Assembly (NCBI GenBank): GCA_002410065.1
Contig: DHQB01000026.1
Location: 62,001 to 126,000, forward strand
DNA: 64,000 bases
DNA from: Bacteroidales bacterium UBA5349
Lineage (GTDB): Bacteria; Bacteroidota; Bacteroidia; Bacteroidales; Tenuifilaceae
Direction of reading: 5' to 3'
The number at the start of each line of letters is the position of its first letter. Position 1 is the first letter of the stretch. The notes under the pieces were generated by a model. That model had not been told where the DNA came from. It saw only the letters and a list, made by a program, of their open reading frames with translations, and made no database searches. Positions 9,347 through 17,490 of the stretch are shown here, piece by piece. A program made the translations under genes and the position numbers.

Positions 9347-9526
9347 AAAAATGGATTTGTAATTAAGGTGGTTAAATATATGGTAATATTTGCATTTATC
9401 CTATCGGAACAAGTAGTTTTTGGGAAAGCAAACGTTTCGAGTAATTAAGTTTTATCGTTAAATTTTCACCTGAGTTATCAAGCTAAAAGATGATGAATTA
9501 CTCATGGGGCATAAATAATTTTTAGT

Positions 9527-9534
9527 TACCTTTG
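9527..9534 (+). promoter_or_regulatory. Bacteroidota -7 box for the transketolase operon
   Basis: TACCTTTG fits TAnnTTTG exactly, 54 bases before the start of the transketolase N-subunit gene. No good -33 TTTG is present. Confidence 0.45.
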
Positions 9535-9588
9535 CACCTTATATTCACTTTTTCAAGTTTCATCTGAAAATAAACACTTTAGCAGTTT

Positions 9589-10434
9589 ATGACCAATACA
9601 CAAAAACTTAAAGATATTGCATCGCAGGTTCGCCGCGACATAGTAAGAATGGTTTACGCTCCATCGAGCGGACACCCAGGAGGGGCACTTGGCTGCGCTG
9701 ATTTTCTTACAGCTATTTACTTTGACGTTCTTAAAGCCAGTCCAAAGAGTTTTACAATGGATGGTAAAGGAGAAGATATGTTCTTCCTCTCAAATGGCCA
9801 CCTTTCGGCTGTTTGGTATAGCGTTTTAGCTCGCAACGGTTACTTCCCCATAAGTGAACTTTCCACTTTTCGATTAATCGGCTCACGCTTGCAGGGCCAT
9901 CCAACAACAGCGGATAATCTCCCTGGTATTAGGGTGGCATCGGGCTCGCTGGGGCAAGGATTATCTGTTGCTTGTGGTGCTGCTCTTGGCAAAAAACTGA
10001 ATGGTGATAAGCATTTAATTTATACCCTACACGGTGACGGCGAGTTACAGGAGGGCCAAGTTTGGGAAGCTGCAATGTTTGCCGCCGCCCGAAAAATTGA
10101 CAACCTAATTGCTACTGTTGACTACAATGGCCAACAGATTGATGGTCCCGTTGATGAGGTTAACTCTCTGGGAAATTTACAGGCAAAATGGGAATCATTT
10201 GGATGGCAAGTTTTAAACATGGATGGCAACAACATCGATGAGGTGATTAAAGTACTAGGCCAAGCCAAATCGCTCACCGGAAAAGGAAAACCTATCGTTA
10301 TTCTGATGAAAACAGAAATGGGCATGGGCGTTGATTTTATGATGGGAACTCACAAATGGCATGGAAAGGCTCCAAGCAAAGAGGAGTTTGAAAAAGCAAT
10401 GGCACAACTCCCCGAAACCCTTGGTGATTACTAA
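9589..10434 (+). CDS. Transketolase, N-terminal (TPP-binding) subunit
   Basis: First half of a split transketolase, 281 residues, acting in the non-oxidative pentose phosphate pathway to move two-carbon units between sugar phosphates. The thiamine pyrophosphate motif runs from HGDGELQEGQVWE (from about residue 148) to the Asn of VDYNGQQ about 30 residues later. SSGHPGGALGCADFLTAIYF near 27-46 is the usual start of the PP domain. Split transketolases pair this chain with the separate pyrimidine-binding chain, here encoded about 475 bases downstream. An unrelated methylglyoxal-synthase-like gene sits between the two halves with short gaps (21 and 55 bases), so all three are probably one operon. 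Confidence 0.95.
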   Translation: MTNTQKLKDIASQVRRDIVRMVYAPSSGHPGGALGCADFLTAIYFDVLKASPKSFTMDGKGEDMFFLSNGHLSAVWYSVLARNGYFPISELSTFRLIGSRLQGHPTTADNLPGIRVASGSLGQGLSVACGAALGKKLNGDKHLIYTLHGDGELQEGQVWEAAMFAAARKIDNLIATVDYNGQQIDGPVDEVNSLGNLQAKWESFGWQVLNMDGNNIDEVIKVLGQAKSLTGKGKPIVILMKTEMGMGVDFMMGTHKWHGKAPSKEEFEKAMAQLPETLGDY

Positions 10435-10455
10435 CGAATTAAAACCCATTTAGCA

Positions 10456-10854
10456 ATGAAAAATATTGTAGTAATAGCACACGATGCTAAGAAACCAGAA
10501 TTAGCTAAATTTATTCAAGATCGCATAGAGTGGCTAAGAGGGGTTAACCTAATTGCTACGGGCAGAACTGCTGAGTTTATTGAATCGCAGGGTTTATCCT
10601 GTAAGCATATGAGCCCTGGCCAATCGGGCGGATACATTCAAATAACCCAAATGATTGATGAGGATAACGTGGATATCGTTATTTTTCTTCGCGACCACAA
10701 GGTTATACAAAAGCACCATGAGGATATTAGGAAACTCCTTGAAGCATGCAATGTAAAAAACATTCCATTGGCTACAAACTATGCATCGGCAGAACTAATT
10801 ATTCTCGGTTTACTGAAAAAAGAAGCTATCGATCGCTCACAGCGAAAGGAATAG
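10456..10854 (+). CDS. Methylglyoxal-synthase-like protein lacking the catalytic Asp
   Basis: Small cytoplasmic protein of 132 residues with the MGS fold. It retains the phosphate-site features AHD (His9/Asp10) and ATGRT (34-38), the Asp of FLRD (Asp80, E. coli Asp91) and the His/Asp of HHED (His87/Asp90, E. coli His98/Asp101), and the ATNYASAELII tail. The motif that carries the catalytic base in E. coli MgsA, GGDQQ (Asp71), reads GGYIQ here, with Tyr60 encoded by TAC. Conversion of dihydroxyacetone phosphate to methylglyoxal is therefore doubtful. MGS-like domains in CarB and PurH bind ligands without this chemistry, so a sensor or regulator of the flanking transketolase is possible, though this is inference. 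Automatic annotation would call it mgsA. Confidence 0.8.
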   Translation: MKNIVVIAHDAKKPELAKFIQDRIEWLRGVNLIATGRTAEFIESQGLSCKHMSPGQSGGYIQITQMIDEDNVDIVIFLRDHKVIQKHHEDIRKLLEACNVKNIPLATNYASAELIILGLLKKEAIDRSQRKE

Positions 10855-10909
10855 TTTATTCCCATTTATTAAAATTTGCCCCTAAAGCATTTCAACAATA
10901 TTTATCTTT

Positions 10910-11863
10910 ATGAATAAATTTGAGAATACTGGAAACAAAGATACTCGTTCGGGTTTTGGCGAAGGGCTTTACGAACTTGGTAAAACAAACCCAAAAGTTG
11001 TCGCTCTTTGTGCCGACCTAATTGGTTCGCTAAAAATGGACAAATTCATTGCCGAAAACCCCGATAGGTTTTTTCAAATAGGCATTGCAGAGGCCAATAT
11101 GATTGGCGTTTCCGCTGGCCTTGCCATTAGTGGACAAATCCCTTTTGCTGGCACATTTGCCGCTTTTGCTACGGGTAGGGTTTACGATCAAATACGCCAA
11201 AGCGTTGCCTACTCCAACAAAAACGTAAAAATTGCAGCCTCACATGCAGGTCTAACTCTTGGTGAAGATGGAGCCACTCATCAAATGCTTGAAGATTTAG
11301 GCATGATGAAAATGCTTCCAAATATGACGGTAATTAACCCTTGCGATTTCAACCAAACAAAAGCGGCTACCATAGCTGCTGCAAATCTTGTTGGCCCAGT
11401 ATATCTCCGTTTCGGACGGCCATCAGTTCCCAATTTTACTCCCGCAAATCAGAAATTCATCATAGGTAAAGCCATCACACTTATTGAAGGAACCGATGTT
11501 ACAATTTTTGCCACAGGCCACTTGGTGTGGAAAGCCATTGATGCAGCAGAGGAACTAAGCAAAAAAGGAATAAGCGCCGAGGTGATTAATATCCACACCA
11601 TTAAACCCCTCGACGAAGAAGCCATCATAAAATCTGCAACCAAAACTAGGGCTGTTGTTACCGCAGAGGAGCATATGGTTAACGGTGGATTAGGCGAAAG
11701 CATTGCTCAAGTTTTAGCAAAGAGCAAACCTACCCCCATCGAATTTGTTGCCGTTAACGACACCTTTGGTGAAAGCGGAAAACCCGAAGAACTATTAGTT
11801 AAATACGGGTTAGACACACCTAACATTATGGCCGCTGCACAAAAAGTGATAAGCCGCAAATAA
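10910..11863 (+). CDS. Transketolase, C-terminal (pyrimidine-binding) subunit
   Basis: Second half of the split transketolase, 317 residues. The pyrimidine-binding domain (about 10-170) has the conserved GIAEANMIGVSAGLAISG stretch with the Glu that activates the TPP aminopyrimidine, and ASHAGLTLGEDGATHQMLED. The C-terminal transketolase domain (about 185-310) has VTAEEHMVNGGLGESIAQVL. It should assemble with the N-subunit encoded upstream. The same architecture occurs in 1-deoxyxylulose-5-phosphate synthase, but that enzyme is a single long chain, so transketolase is favoured. The sigma-factor gene begins only 25 bases downstream and may be read through from this operon. Confidence 0.95.
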   Translation: MNKFENTGNKDTRSGFGEGLYELGKTNPKVVALCADLIGSLKMDKFIAENPDRFFQIGIAEANMIGVSAGLAISGQIPFAGTFAAFATGRVYDQIRQSVAYSNKNVKIAASHAGLTLGEDGATHQMLEDLGMMKMLPNMTVINPCDFNQTKAATIAAANLVGPVYLRFGRPSVPNFTPANQKFIIGKAITLIEGTDVTIFATGHLVWKAIDAAEELSKKGISAEVINIHTIKPLDEEAIIKSATKTRAVVTAEEHMVNGGLGESIAQVLAKSKPTPIEFVAVNDTFGESGKPEELLVKYGLDTPNIMAAAQKVISRK

Positions 11864-11888
11864 AATTACACTGCTAACGGGTAGTTAA

Positions 11889-12437
11889 ATGAACCAAATG
11901 AGCGATAAGGAATTGCTATGTATGTTCCGGAAAGAGAACACGCGCAGCTATGCCTTTAACCTTATTGTTCGGAAATACCAAGAAAGACTCTACTGGCATA
12001 TCCGTAAAATAATTGTCTCCCATGACGATACCGATGATGTAATCCAGAATACCTTTTTAAAAGTATGGAATGCGCTTGATGGATTTAGGGAAGATTCACA
12101 ACTTTTTACGTGGTTATACCGTATTGCAACAAACGAAGCACTAACATTCCTAAAGAAAAAGCGCAGCAGGTTTTTTGTCCCACTTGCAGATGTTGAACAA
12201 CAACTCATCTCAACCTTGGAAAGTTCACCTCTCCTTAATGGTGATGAGATTAAGGTGAAACTTCAAAAAGCCATTCTTAAACTGCCCGAAAAGCAAAGAC
12301 TTGTGTTTAATATGAAATATTTTGATGAGCTTAAGTACGAAGAGATATCAGGAATACTTGGCACATCAGTTGGTGCATTGAAGGCATCATTTCATCATGC
12401 CGTAAAAAAGATTGAAAAGGCGATGGAAGAGGATTAA
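11889..12437 (+). CDS. ECF-type RNA polymerase sigma-70 factor
   Basis: Alternative sigma factor of 182 residues. Region 2 covers about residues 18-85, with DDVIQNTFLKVWNALDGFREDSQLFTWLYRIATNEAL, typical of ECF region 2.3-2.4. Region 4 covers about 125-178, with LPEKQRLVFNMKYFDELKYEEISGILGTS as the -35-binding helix-turn-helix. Regions 1 and 3 are absent, as in all ECF factors. Translation may start at the first ATG or at the ATG three codons later (MSDKELL). A one-TM protein and a small secreted protein follow at once, an arrangement typical of an envelope-stress module in which the membrane protein acts as anti-sigma factor. Confidence 0.93.
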   Translation: MNQMSDKELLCMFRKENTRSYAFNLIVRKYQERLYWHIRKIIVSHDDTDDVIQNTFLKVWNALDGFREDSQLFTWLYRIATNEALTFLKKKRSRFFVPLADVEQQLISTLESSPLLNGDEIKVKLQKAILKLPEKQRLVFNMKYFDELKYEEISGILGTSVGALKASFHHAVKKIEKAMEED

Positions 12438-12485
12438 ACCTTAGTGTACTAACATTGTCAATATAGTTGATAAGCGATACATAAA

Positions 12486-12935
12486 ATGAAGGAGAAAGAG
12501 ATTATAAACAAGATTGAATCAGGGTTTGGGAAAGAACTCCCCTATAACGTGCCTAAGGGTTATTTTGATAGTTTACCACAACGCATACAGGAGTATTGCC
12601 TAACCGAGAGTCCAATACATAGTGAAGAGAGAGTCACTGTGTGGAAAGCAATAAGAGCACAACTATCACTTGCAGCTGGCTTTGTGTCATTAGCTATTTT
12701 AGCCCTTGTTGGCTACTATTTACTTCAGCCAACCAACAACACCTCAAATGTACTCTCAAACGACGATTACATTGAAATTATTCAGAATAATATTTATGAT
12801 TTTGATGAGGCGAGTATTATTAAAGAATCACATCCATACAGCCTGAATGATTCCACACAAAGTTACAATGACGAAATGATTCAGTATCTGCTCGATCAGG
12901 ACATTGACTACACAACGCTAATTGAGCAATATTAA
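12486..12935 (+). CDS. Single-TM protein, candidate anti-sigma factor
   Basis: Unrecognised 149-residue protein. About 55 cytoplasmic residues (NVPKGYFDSLPQRI is a recurring motif in Bacteroidota sigma-linked proteins) precede one transmembrane helix at roughly 58-80 (AAGFVSLAILALVGYYLL), then an acidic, Asn/Tyr-rich periplasmic tail. There is no HxxxCxxC zinc anti-sigma motif. Position, directly after the ECF sigma gene (48-base gap) and one base before the next gene, makes an anti-sigma role the best guess. The sequence itself does not prove it. Confidence 0.7.
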   Translation: MKEKEIINKIESGFGKELPYNVPKGYFDSLPQRIQEYCLTESPIHSEERVTVWKAIRAQLSLAAGFVSLAILALVGYYLLQPTNNTSNVLSNDDYIEIIQNNIYDFDEASIIKESHPYSLNDSTQSYNDEMIQYLLDQDIDYTTLIEQY

Positions 12936-12936
12936 A

Positions 12937-13389
12937 ATGAAAAGATTTTTTTTAATAGCTACAGTGCTTTGCCTAGCCCTTACAATAGAAGTTTTGGGCC
13001 AGTCGAATACCGAAAAAGAAGATTTGGTAAAGGCACAAAAAATTGCATTTTTCACAGAAAAACTGAGCCTTACCCCTAATGAAGCACAAGAATTTTGGCC
13101 TGTATACAACAACTACTGGAAAAAGAAAAATGTAATTGTTGAAGAGCGTAAAAAAGCAATGCAATACTGCTCTGACAACATGGATAAAATGTCATCAAAG
13201 GAAATTGAAAGGTATGGTGATATGTACATCAATTTTCTTAAGCAGGAATCAGACCTACTAATTGAGTATAATAAGAAGTTCAAAAAACTATTGTCGCCCG
13301 ATAAAATTATGAAACTTTACCAAGCCGATTACGATTTTAAAACTTACCTACTGCGACAAATCCGAAATTCACCCTCAAAAAAGGAGTAA
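12937..13389 (+). CDS. Small secreted protein, possibly Spy/CpxP-like
   Basis: Predicted periplasmic protein of 150 residues. The ATG giving MKRFFLIATV is chosen because it provides a signal peptide ending near LGQ (about residue 20) and follows the previous stop by one base; a start five codons earlier would overlap that gene. The mature part is helical and highly charged, with KIAFFTEKLSLTPNEAQEFWPVYNNY, a pattern common in Bacteroidota proteins next to ECF sigma genes, and a Lys-rich helix at 105-130. It resembles Spy/LTXXQ-type periplasmic chaperones in size and helicity, but I see no exact LTxxQ repeat. A strong hairpin terminator follows 28 bases after the stop. Confidence 0.72.
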   Translation: MKRFFLIATVLCLALTIEVLGQSNTEKEDLVKAQKIAFFTEKLSLTPNEAQEFWPVYNNYWKKKNVIVEERKKAMQYCSDNMDKMSSKEIERYGDMYINFLKQESDLLIEYNKKFKKLLSPDKIMKLYQADYDFKTYLLRQIRNSPSKKE

Positions 13390-13416
13390 TTATATATCAA
13401 TACAAACAGAATTTAT

Positions 13417-13442
13417 GCGAGGGCAATCCCCTCGCTTTTTTT
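13417..13442 (+). terminator. Intrinsic terminator after the sigma module
   Basis: Seven-base stem GCGAGGG/CCCTCGC (13417-13423 and 13429-13435) with a five-base loop, followed by seven Ts. It separates the transketolase/sigma unit from the dcw operon. Confidence 0.85.
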
Positions 13443-13536
13443 ATTCTCCTTATCTCTACAATGCAATAAATACAGGCATTTTGGAATGCTAACTCAACTA
13501 TTTTATTTGGGTTTATTAAAAAAGTTATCAACAAAG

Positions 13537-13571
13537 TGGGAAAAAGTGGTGGAAAGTGGTGGAAAGTGGGG
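13537..13571 (+). promoter_or_regulatory. MraZ operator array (four TGGKR repeats, 10-base period)
   Basis: TGGGA, TGGTG, TGGTG and TGGGG begin at 13537, 13547, 13557 and 13567, exactly ten bases apart, and the spacers are A/G-rich (AAAAG, GAAAG, GAAAG). This matches the TGGGN direct repeats with 5-base spacers bound by E. coli MraZ upstream of its own gene. The array ends 40 bases before the mraZ start, so it likely overlaps or adjoins the dcw promoter and mediates autorepression. Confidence 0.8.
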
Positions 13572-13611
13572 AAAAATATTTTAATTTTACTTTCTGAACT
13601 AAATAGGTAAC

Positions 13612-14076
13612 ATGACTTCATTCATAGGCGATTACATTTGCAAGGTTGATAACAAAGGGAGATTACTCTTCCCAGCAGCCTTTAAAAAGCAGAATAGATC
13701 TGCTTCGCCCGATCGCTATGTAGTTAAGAAGGACATCTTTGAGAATTGCCTTGTACTTTACACAATGGAGGAGTGGGAACGACAAAATGCCCTAATTCGC
13801 CGTAACACTAATCCATACAACCGCGAGCACAACAAGTTTCTAAGGGAGTTTTACCGTGGTACAAGTGAACTTGTACTCGATTCAAGCGGCAGAATGCTAT
13901 TCCCAAAGCATATGCTCGAAACGATAAACGCTGACACTGAGCTGGCCTTAACCGGACAGGATAGTAGGATAGAAATTTGGGCTAAAGACGCCTACGGCGC
14001 GCATATCACCGATGGTGAATCCTTTGCTAACCTAGCCGAAAAGATTTTGGGCTCAACACCTTTAAGCAATGAGTAA
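13612..14076 (+). CDS. mraZ: Transcriptional regulator MraZ
   Basis: DNA-binding regulator of the dcw cluster, 154 residues, about the usual length. It contains two SpoVT/AbrB-like MraZ repeats: residues about 6-55 (DNKGRLLFPAAFKK) and about 80-125 (LDSSGRMLFPKHMLE). The protein forms a ring that binds direct TGGGN repeats; four such repeats lie just upstream. First gene of the operon; its TAA shares one base with the ATG of rsmH, implying translational coupling. Confidence 0.96.
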   Translation: MTSFIGDYICKVDNKGRLLFPAAFKKQNRSASPDRYVVKKDIFENCLVLYTMEEWERQNALIRRNTNPYNREHNKFLREFYRGTSELVLDSSGRMLFPKHMLETINADTELALTGQDSRIEIWAKDAYGAHITDGESFANLAEKILGSTPLSNE

Positions 14077-14975
14077 TGGCATACCATGTACCAGTTTTAC
14101 TGCATGAAAGTGTCGAGGGGCTCAACATAAATCCTGATGGGACCTACCTCGACATGACCTTTGGCGGAGGTGGCCACTCCCGCGAGATAATCAACCACCT
14201 ATCTGCAAAGGGCAGGCTAATTGCATTCGACCAAGATAAAGAAGCTTTTGCCAATGCTATCGACGACAGTAGATTTATGCTGATCCATAGCAACTTTAAG
14301 TTTTTTAGGAATTTTTTGAGGTATTATAAAATTAAACAGGTTGATGGTATCCTAGCCGATTTAGGTGTCTCCTCTAGGCATTTTGATAGTCCTGAAAGAG
14401 GCTTCTCCTTCAGATTTGAAGGACCATTAGATATGCGCATGAACCGCGATGCTAGCCTATCGGCCATACAGGTTGTAAATAAATACGATGAGCGGCTGCT
14501 TACCGAAATCCTGACGCTTTACGGTGAATTGCCTAATGCTCGAAAAATAGCAAATAAAATCATCAGGCATAGGGAACAAGAACAAATCGATACGGTTGAG
14601 GGTCTTGCTGAGGTTGTTGGAACACTATTTCCTCCTCAGGTTAAAAATAAAATGCTTGCCATGGTATTCCAAGCCATACGCATTGAGGTAAATAGCGAAA
14701 TGGAAGCCCTAAAGCAGATGCTGTTGCAAGCAGAAAAAACGTTGCAGAGCAAAGGTCGCCTTGTTGTTCTCTCGTATCACTCACTTGAGGATAGGCTTGT
14801 TAAGAACTTTGTAAGGACAGGGAACTTTAAGGGTGATAAGCAAACCGATTTTTACGGCAATGTAACAAGTCCCTTTAATCAAATTAACAGAAAAGTAATA
14901 GTACCATCCGAAAAAGAAATTGAGGAAAATCCAAGGGCACGTAGTGCCAAGCTTAGAATTGCAGAAAAAGAATGA
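14076..14975 (+). CDS. rsmH: 16S rRNA (cytosine(1402)-N(4))-methyltransferase RsmH
   Basis: Methylates N4 of C1402 in 16S rRNA using S-adenosylmethionine. The 299-residue protein shows the family signature: HVPVLLHESVEGL at the start, DMTFGGGGHSREI for SAM binding (about 26-38), DGILADLGVSSRHFDSPERGFSF near 88-110 and LVVLSYHSLEDRLVKNF near 228-244. Length and arrangement are standard. It overlaps mraZ by one base and the next gene by four (ATGA), as expected for tightly coupled dcw genes. Confidence 0.97.
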   Translation: MAYHVPVLLHESVEGLNINPDGTYLDMTFGGGGHSREIINHLSAKGRLIAFDQDKEAFANAIDDSRFMLIHSNFKFFRNFLRYYKIKQVDGILADLGVSSRHFDSPERGFSFRFEGPLDMRMNRDASLSAIQVVNKYDERLLTEILTLYGELPNARKIANKIIRHREQEQIDTVEGLAEVVGTLFPPQVKNKMLAMVFQAIRIEVNSEMEALKQMLLQAEKTLQSKGRLVVLSYHSLEDRLVKNFVRTGNFKGDKQTDFYGNVTSPFNQINRKVIVPSEKEIEENPRARSAKLRIAEKE

Positions 14976-15352
14976 GCGTAGAGAATAACCAACGAATTGA
15001 ATTTATTGATGCGCAGCCTCAACCCAAAAGTGCTAAGCGTAAGGGAGGAATTCGCGACATTATAAATGGCAATATACTTAACAAAGAGAATGTTACGTCT
15101 CAAATTCCCTACATCCTTTTTTTAGCTGTTTTAGCCATTTTTTACATCGGCAATAGATATAAATACGAAAAACTTATACGCTCAGAGCAAACCCTGCAGA
15201 TAGAGGTAAAAAACCTTAGGGCAGAATCTATAACAACCGCATCTCAACTCATGTTCATCAGCAAGCAAAGTCAAGTGTCGCGGTTGGTTAAAGAAAGGGG
15301 TTTGGGCTTAGAGGAATCGGTTACGCCACCAAAAAAGATAATAACTCGCTAA
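14972..15352 (+). CDS. ftsL: FtsL-like cell division protein
   Basis: Small bitopic membrane protein of 126 residues in the position of ftsL. A cytoplasmic N-terminus of about 45 residues precedes one transmembrane helix at roughly 46-62 (IPYILFLAVLAIFYIGN), then a periplasmic coiled-coil-like stretch (YEKLIRSEQTLQIEVKNLRAES). This matches the Bacteroidota FtsL-like family, which is poorly similar to E. coli FtsL in sequence. FtsL normally works with FtsB and FtsQ to activate septal peptidoglycan synthesis by FtsW/FtsI. Overlaps rsmH by four bases. Confidence 0.85.
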   Translation: MSVENNQRIEFIDAQPQPKSAKRKGGIRDIINGNILNKENVTSQIPYILFLAVLAIFYIGNRYKYEKLIRSEQTLQIEVKNLRAESITTASQLMFISKQSQVSRLVKERGLGLEESVTPPKKIITR

Positions 15353-15369
15353 TAAATACTTGTAGCTGA

Positions 15370-17490
15370 ATGTCAGTAAAAAAAGAAATATTGTTCCGTT
15401 TTGGCCTTGTGTACTTTGCTTTTGGTATGCTGGGTTTGGCCATTATAGGGAAAATTCTTTACATTCAGTTTATAGAGGGCAACGAGCTTAGGGCAAAGGC
15501 AAAAAACATAACCTTTCGCGATATCACAATAGAGCCTAACCGTGGAGATATCTGTGCCATTGATGGCAGATTGCTGGCCACATCTGTTCCCTATTTCGAG
15601 ATAAGGATGGACCTAAAGGCAGCGGGCCTTACCGATGAAATTTTCTTTGCAAATGTCGAATCATTAGCCATTGAACTATCCAATTTTTTTCGCGATAAAT
15701 CTAAGTACACCTATAAATCGGAATTGGTGAATGCTCGAAAATTTAGCAGAATGAACCGTTACTACCCCATTGGGCCTCGGCAAGTAAACTACTTAGAACT
15801 TAAGCAAATTAAGGAGTTTCCTCTTTTCAATTTACCCCCAAACAAGGGAGGCATGATACCTGTTCAGGTTAATCGCCGAATTAAGCCGCACACAAGCTTG
15901 GCATCACGTACCATAGGGGTTGCAAACGAAGGTGGCGTTGCTTTAGGCATCGAGGGAGCATACGACAATATCCTTAAAGGTAAAGCCGGTGTTACCACCA
16001 TGCAGCGTACTGTTGGCAACCTTTGGGTTGATGTAAACAGTGCAATACAGGTTGAGCCTGAGGATGGAATGGATATCATTACAACCCTTGATGTTACGCT
16101 GCAGGACGTTGCCGAAAAAGCCCTTCGCGAACAGTTGGGTAAACATGAGGCAGAACACGGAACCGCTGTGCTTATGGAGGTTTCAACCGGCGATATAAAA
16201 GCCATCGCCAACCTTAAACGCAATAGCGATGGAACATATACCGAAGCTTTTAACTATGCTATTGGTGAAGGAACAGAGCCAGGATCAACCTTTAAACTAG
16301 CCTCACTTATTGCGCTGCTTGAGGATGGTTACGTTACTCTTGAAGACACTATAAATACGGGAAAAGGGTCTATTCAATACTACGATAAAATGATAACAGA
16401 CTCAAAAGAGGGCGGTTACGGAAAAATATCGATTAAGGAAATGTTTGAGTTTTCATCAAATGTTGGAGTAACAGACCTGATTACCAAGCATTATAAAGGC
16501 AAAGAGAAAAACTTTATCGATAGGCTTTACGCCATGAATCTAAACCAACCACTTGGTATCCCTATAAAAGGTGAAGCTACTCCGTATATAAAGTATCCTG
16601 GCGATAAGCTTTGGTCCGGTATAACCCTACCCATGATGAGCATTGGTTACGAGGTAACCCTAACGCCGCTCCAAATACTTACTTTTTATAATGCAATTGC
16701 CAATGGTGGTAAAATGGTTCGTCCAAAGTTTGTACACTCAATCCGGCAGCATGGGAGTATTGAAAAGGTATTTCGTACTGAGGTAATCAACCCCTCAATC
16801 TGCTCAAAAAGAACATTGTCAAAAGTGCGCGAAGCGCTTGAAGGAGTTGTTGAAAACGGAACCGCCCGAAACCTAAGAAACACAAGATTTAAGATTGCCG
16901 GAAAAACGGGTACCGCCCAAATTGCACGAGGCACATCAGGTTATCGAAACGAAAAAGGGATAAGCCATCAGGCTTCGTTTGTTGGGTATTTCCCTGCTGA
17001 TAAACCAAAATTCTCATGCATTGTAGTGGTAAACTCCCCATCGCGAAGCATTTACTACGGAAACCTTGTGGCTGGACCTATCTTTAAGGAGATTGCCGAC
17101 AAAGTGTATGCAACTAATCCCGACTGGTTTCCAATAGTAAATCCTAAAGCAGACCTTTTAGAACTACCCGAATCGAAAAACGGTTTCAAACCCGAACTCG
17201 AACGGGTACTCTCAAAACTTGACATACCATATACCGACGCTGCGCCCAGCAAAATTTGGGCAAATACAAAAAGAACCGAAAACGAAGTGAAACTGGAGAG
17301 CAAAACATTGATTGCAAACCTAGTTCCCAATGTGCTGGGCATGAGCCTTAAGGATGCTGTTTACTTGCTTGAGAACAGCGGGCTTAGAGTTTCGGTAACT
17401 GGTCGAGGAGCCGTAAGGAATCAGTCTATAACACCCGGCACTCACGCCAGAAAAGGAGATAGGATAACCCTTGAAATGAGCATGAACTAG
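15370..17490 (+). CDS. ftsI: Septal penicillin-binding protein FtsI/PBP3-like transpeptidase with PASTA domain
   Basis: Class B PBP that cross-links septal peptidoglycan with FtsW. In 706 residues: an N-terminal anchor at about 10-32, a dimerisation domain to about 230, the transpeptidase with SxxK (Ser306/Lys309 in GSTFK), SxN (Ser362/Asn364) and KTG (Lys512-Gly514), then a linker and one PASTA domain in the last 65 residues (VPNVLGMSLKDAVYLLENSGL). The PASTA tail makes the protein longer than E. coli FtsI (588). The position between ftsL and murE is the normal ftsI position. Catalytic residues are intact. Confidence 0.94.
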   Translation: MSVKKEILFRFGLVYFAFGMLGLAIIGKILYIQFIEGNELRAKAKNITFRDITIEPNRGDICAIDGRLLATSVPYFEIRMDLKAAGLTDEIFFANVESLAIELSNFFRDKSKYTYKSELVNARKFSRMNRYYPIGPRQVNYLELKQIKEFPLFNLPPNKGGMIPVQVNRRIKPHTSLASRTIGVANEGGVALGIEGAYDNILKGKAGVTTMQRTVGNLWVDVNSAIQVEPEDGMDIITTLDVTLQDVAEKALREQLGKHEAEHGTAVLMEVSTGDIKAIANLKRNSDGTYTEAFNYAIGEGTEPGSTFKLASLIALLEDGYVTLEDTINTGKGSIQYYDKMITDSKEGGYGKISIKEMFEFSSNVGVTDLITKHYKGKEKNFIDRLYAMNLNQPLGIPIKGEATPYIKYPGDKLWSGITLPMMSIGYEVTLTPLQILTFYNAIANGGKMVRPKFVHSIRQHGSIEKVFRTEVINPSICSKRTLSKVREALEGVVENGTARNLRNTRFKIAGKTGTAQIARGTSGYRNEKGISHQASFVGYFPADKPKFSCIVVVNSPSRSIYYGNLVAGPIFKEIADKVYATNPDWFPIVNPKADLLELPESKNGFKPELERVLSKLDIPYTDAAPSKIWANTKRTENEVKLESKTLIANLVPNVLGMSLKDAVYLLENSGLRVSVTGRGAVRNQSITPGTHARKGDRITLEMSMN

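Noticed and set aside
13525..13571. Possible CRISPR or DnaA-box cluster upstream of mraZ
   Set aside because: The repeats are 10 bases apart with no unique spacers, so not CRISPR; TTATCAACA is only a single near match to a DnaA box. MraZ operators explain the array.
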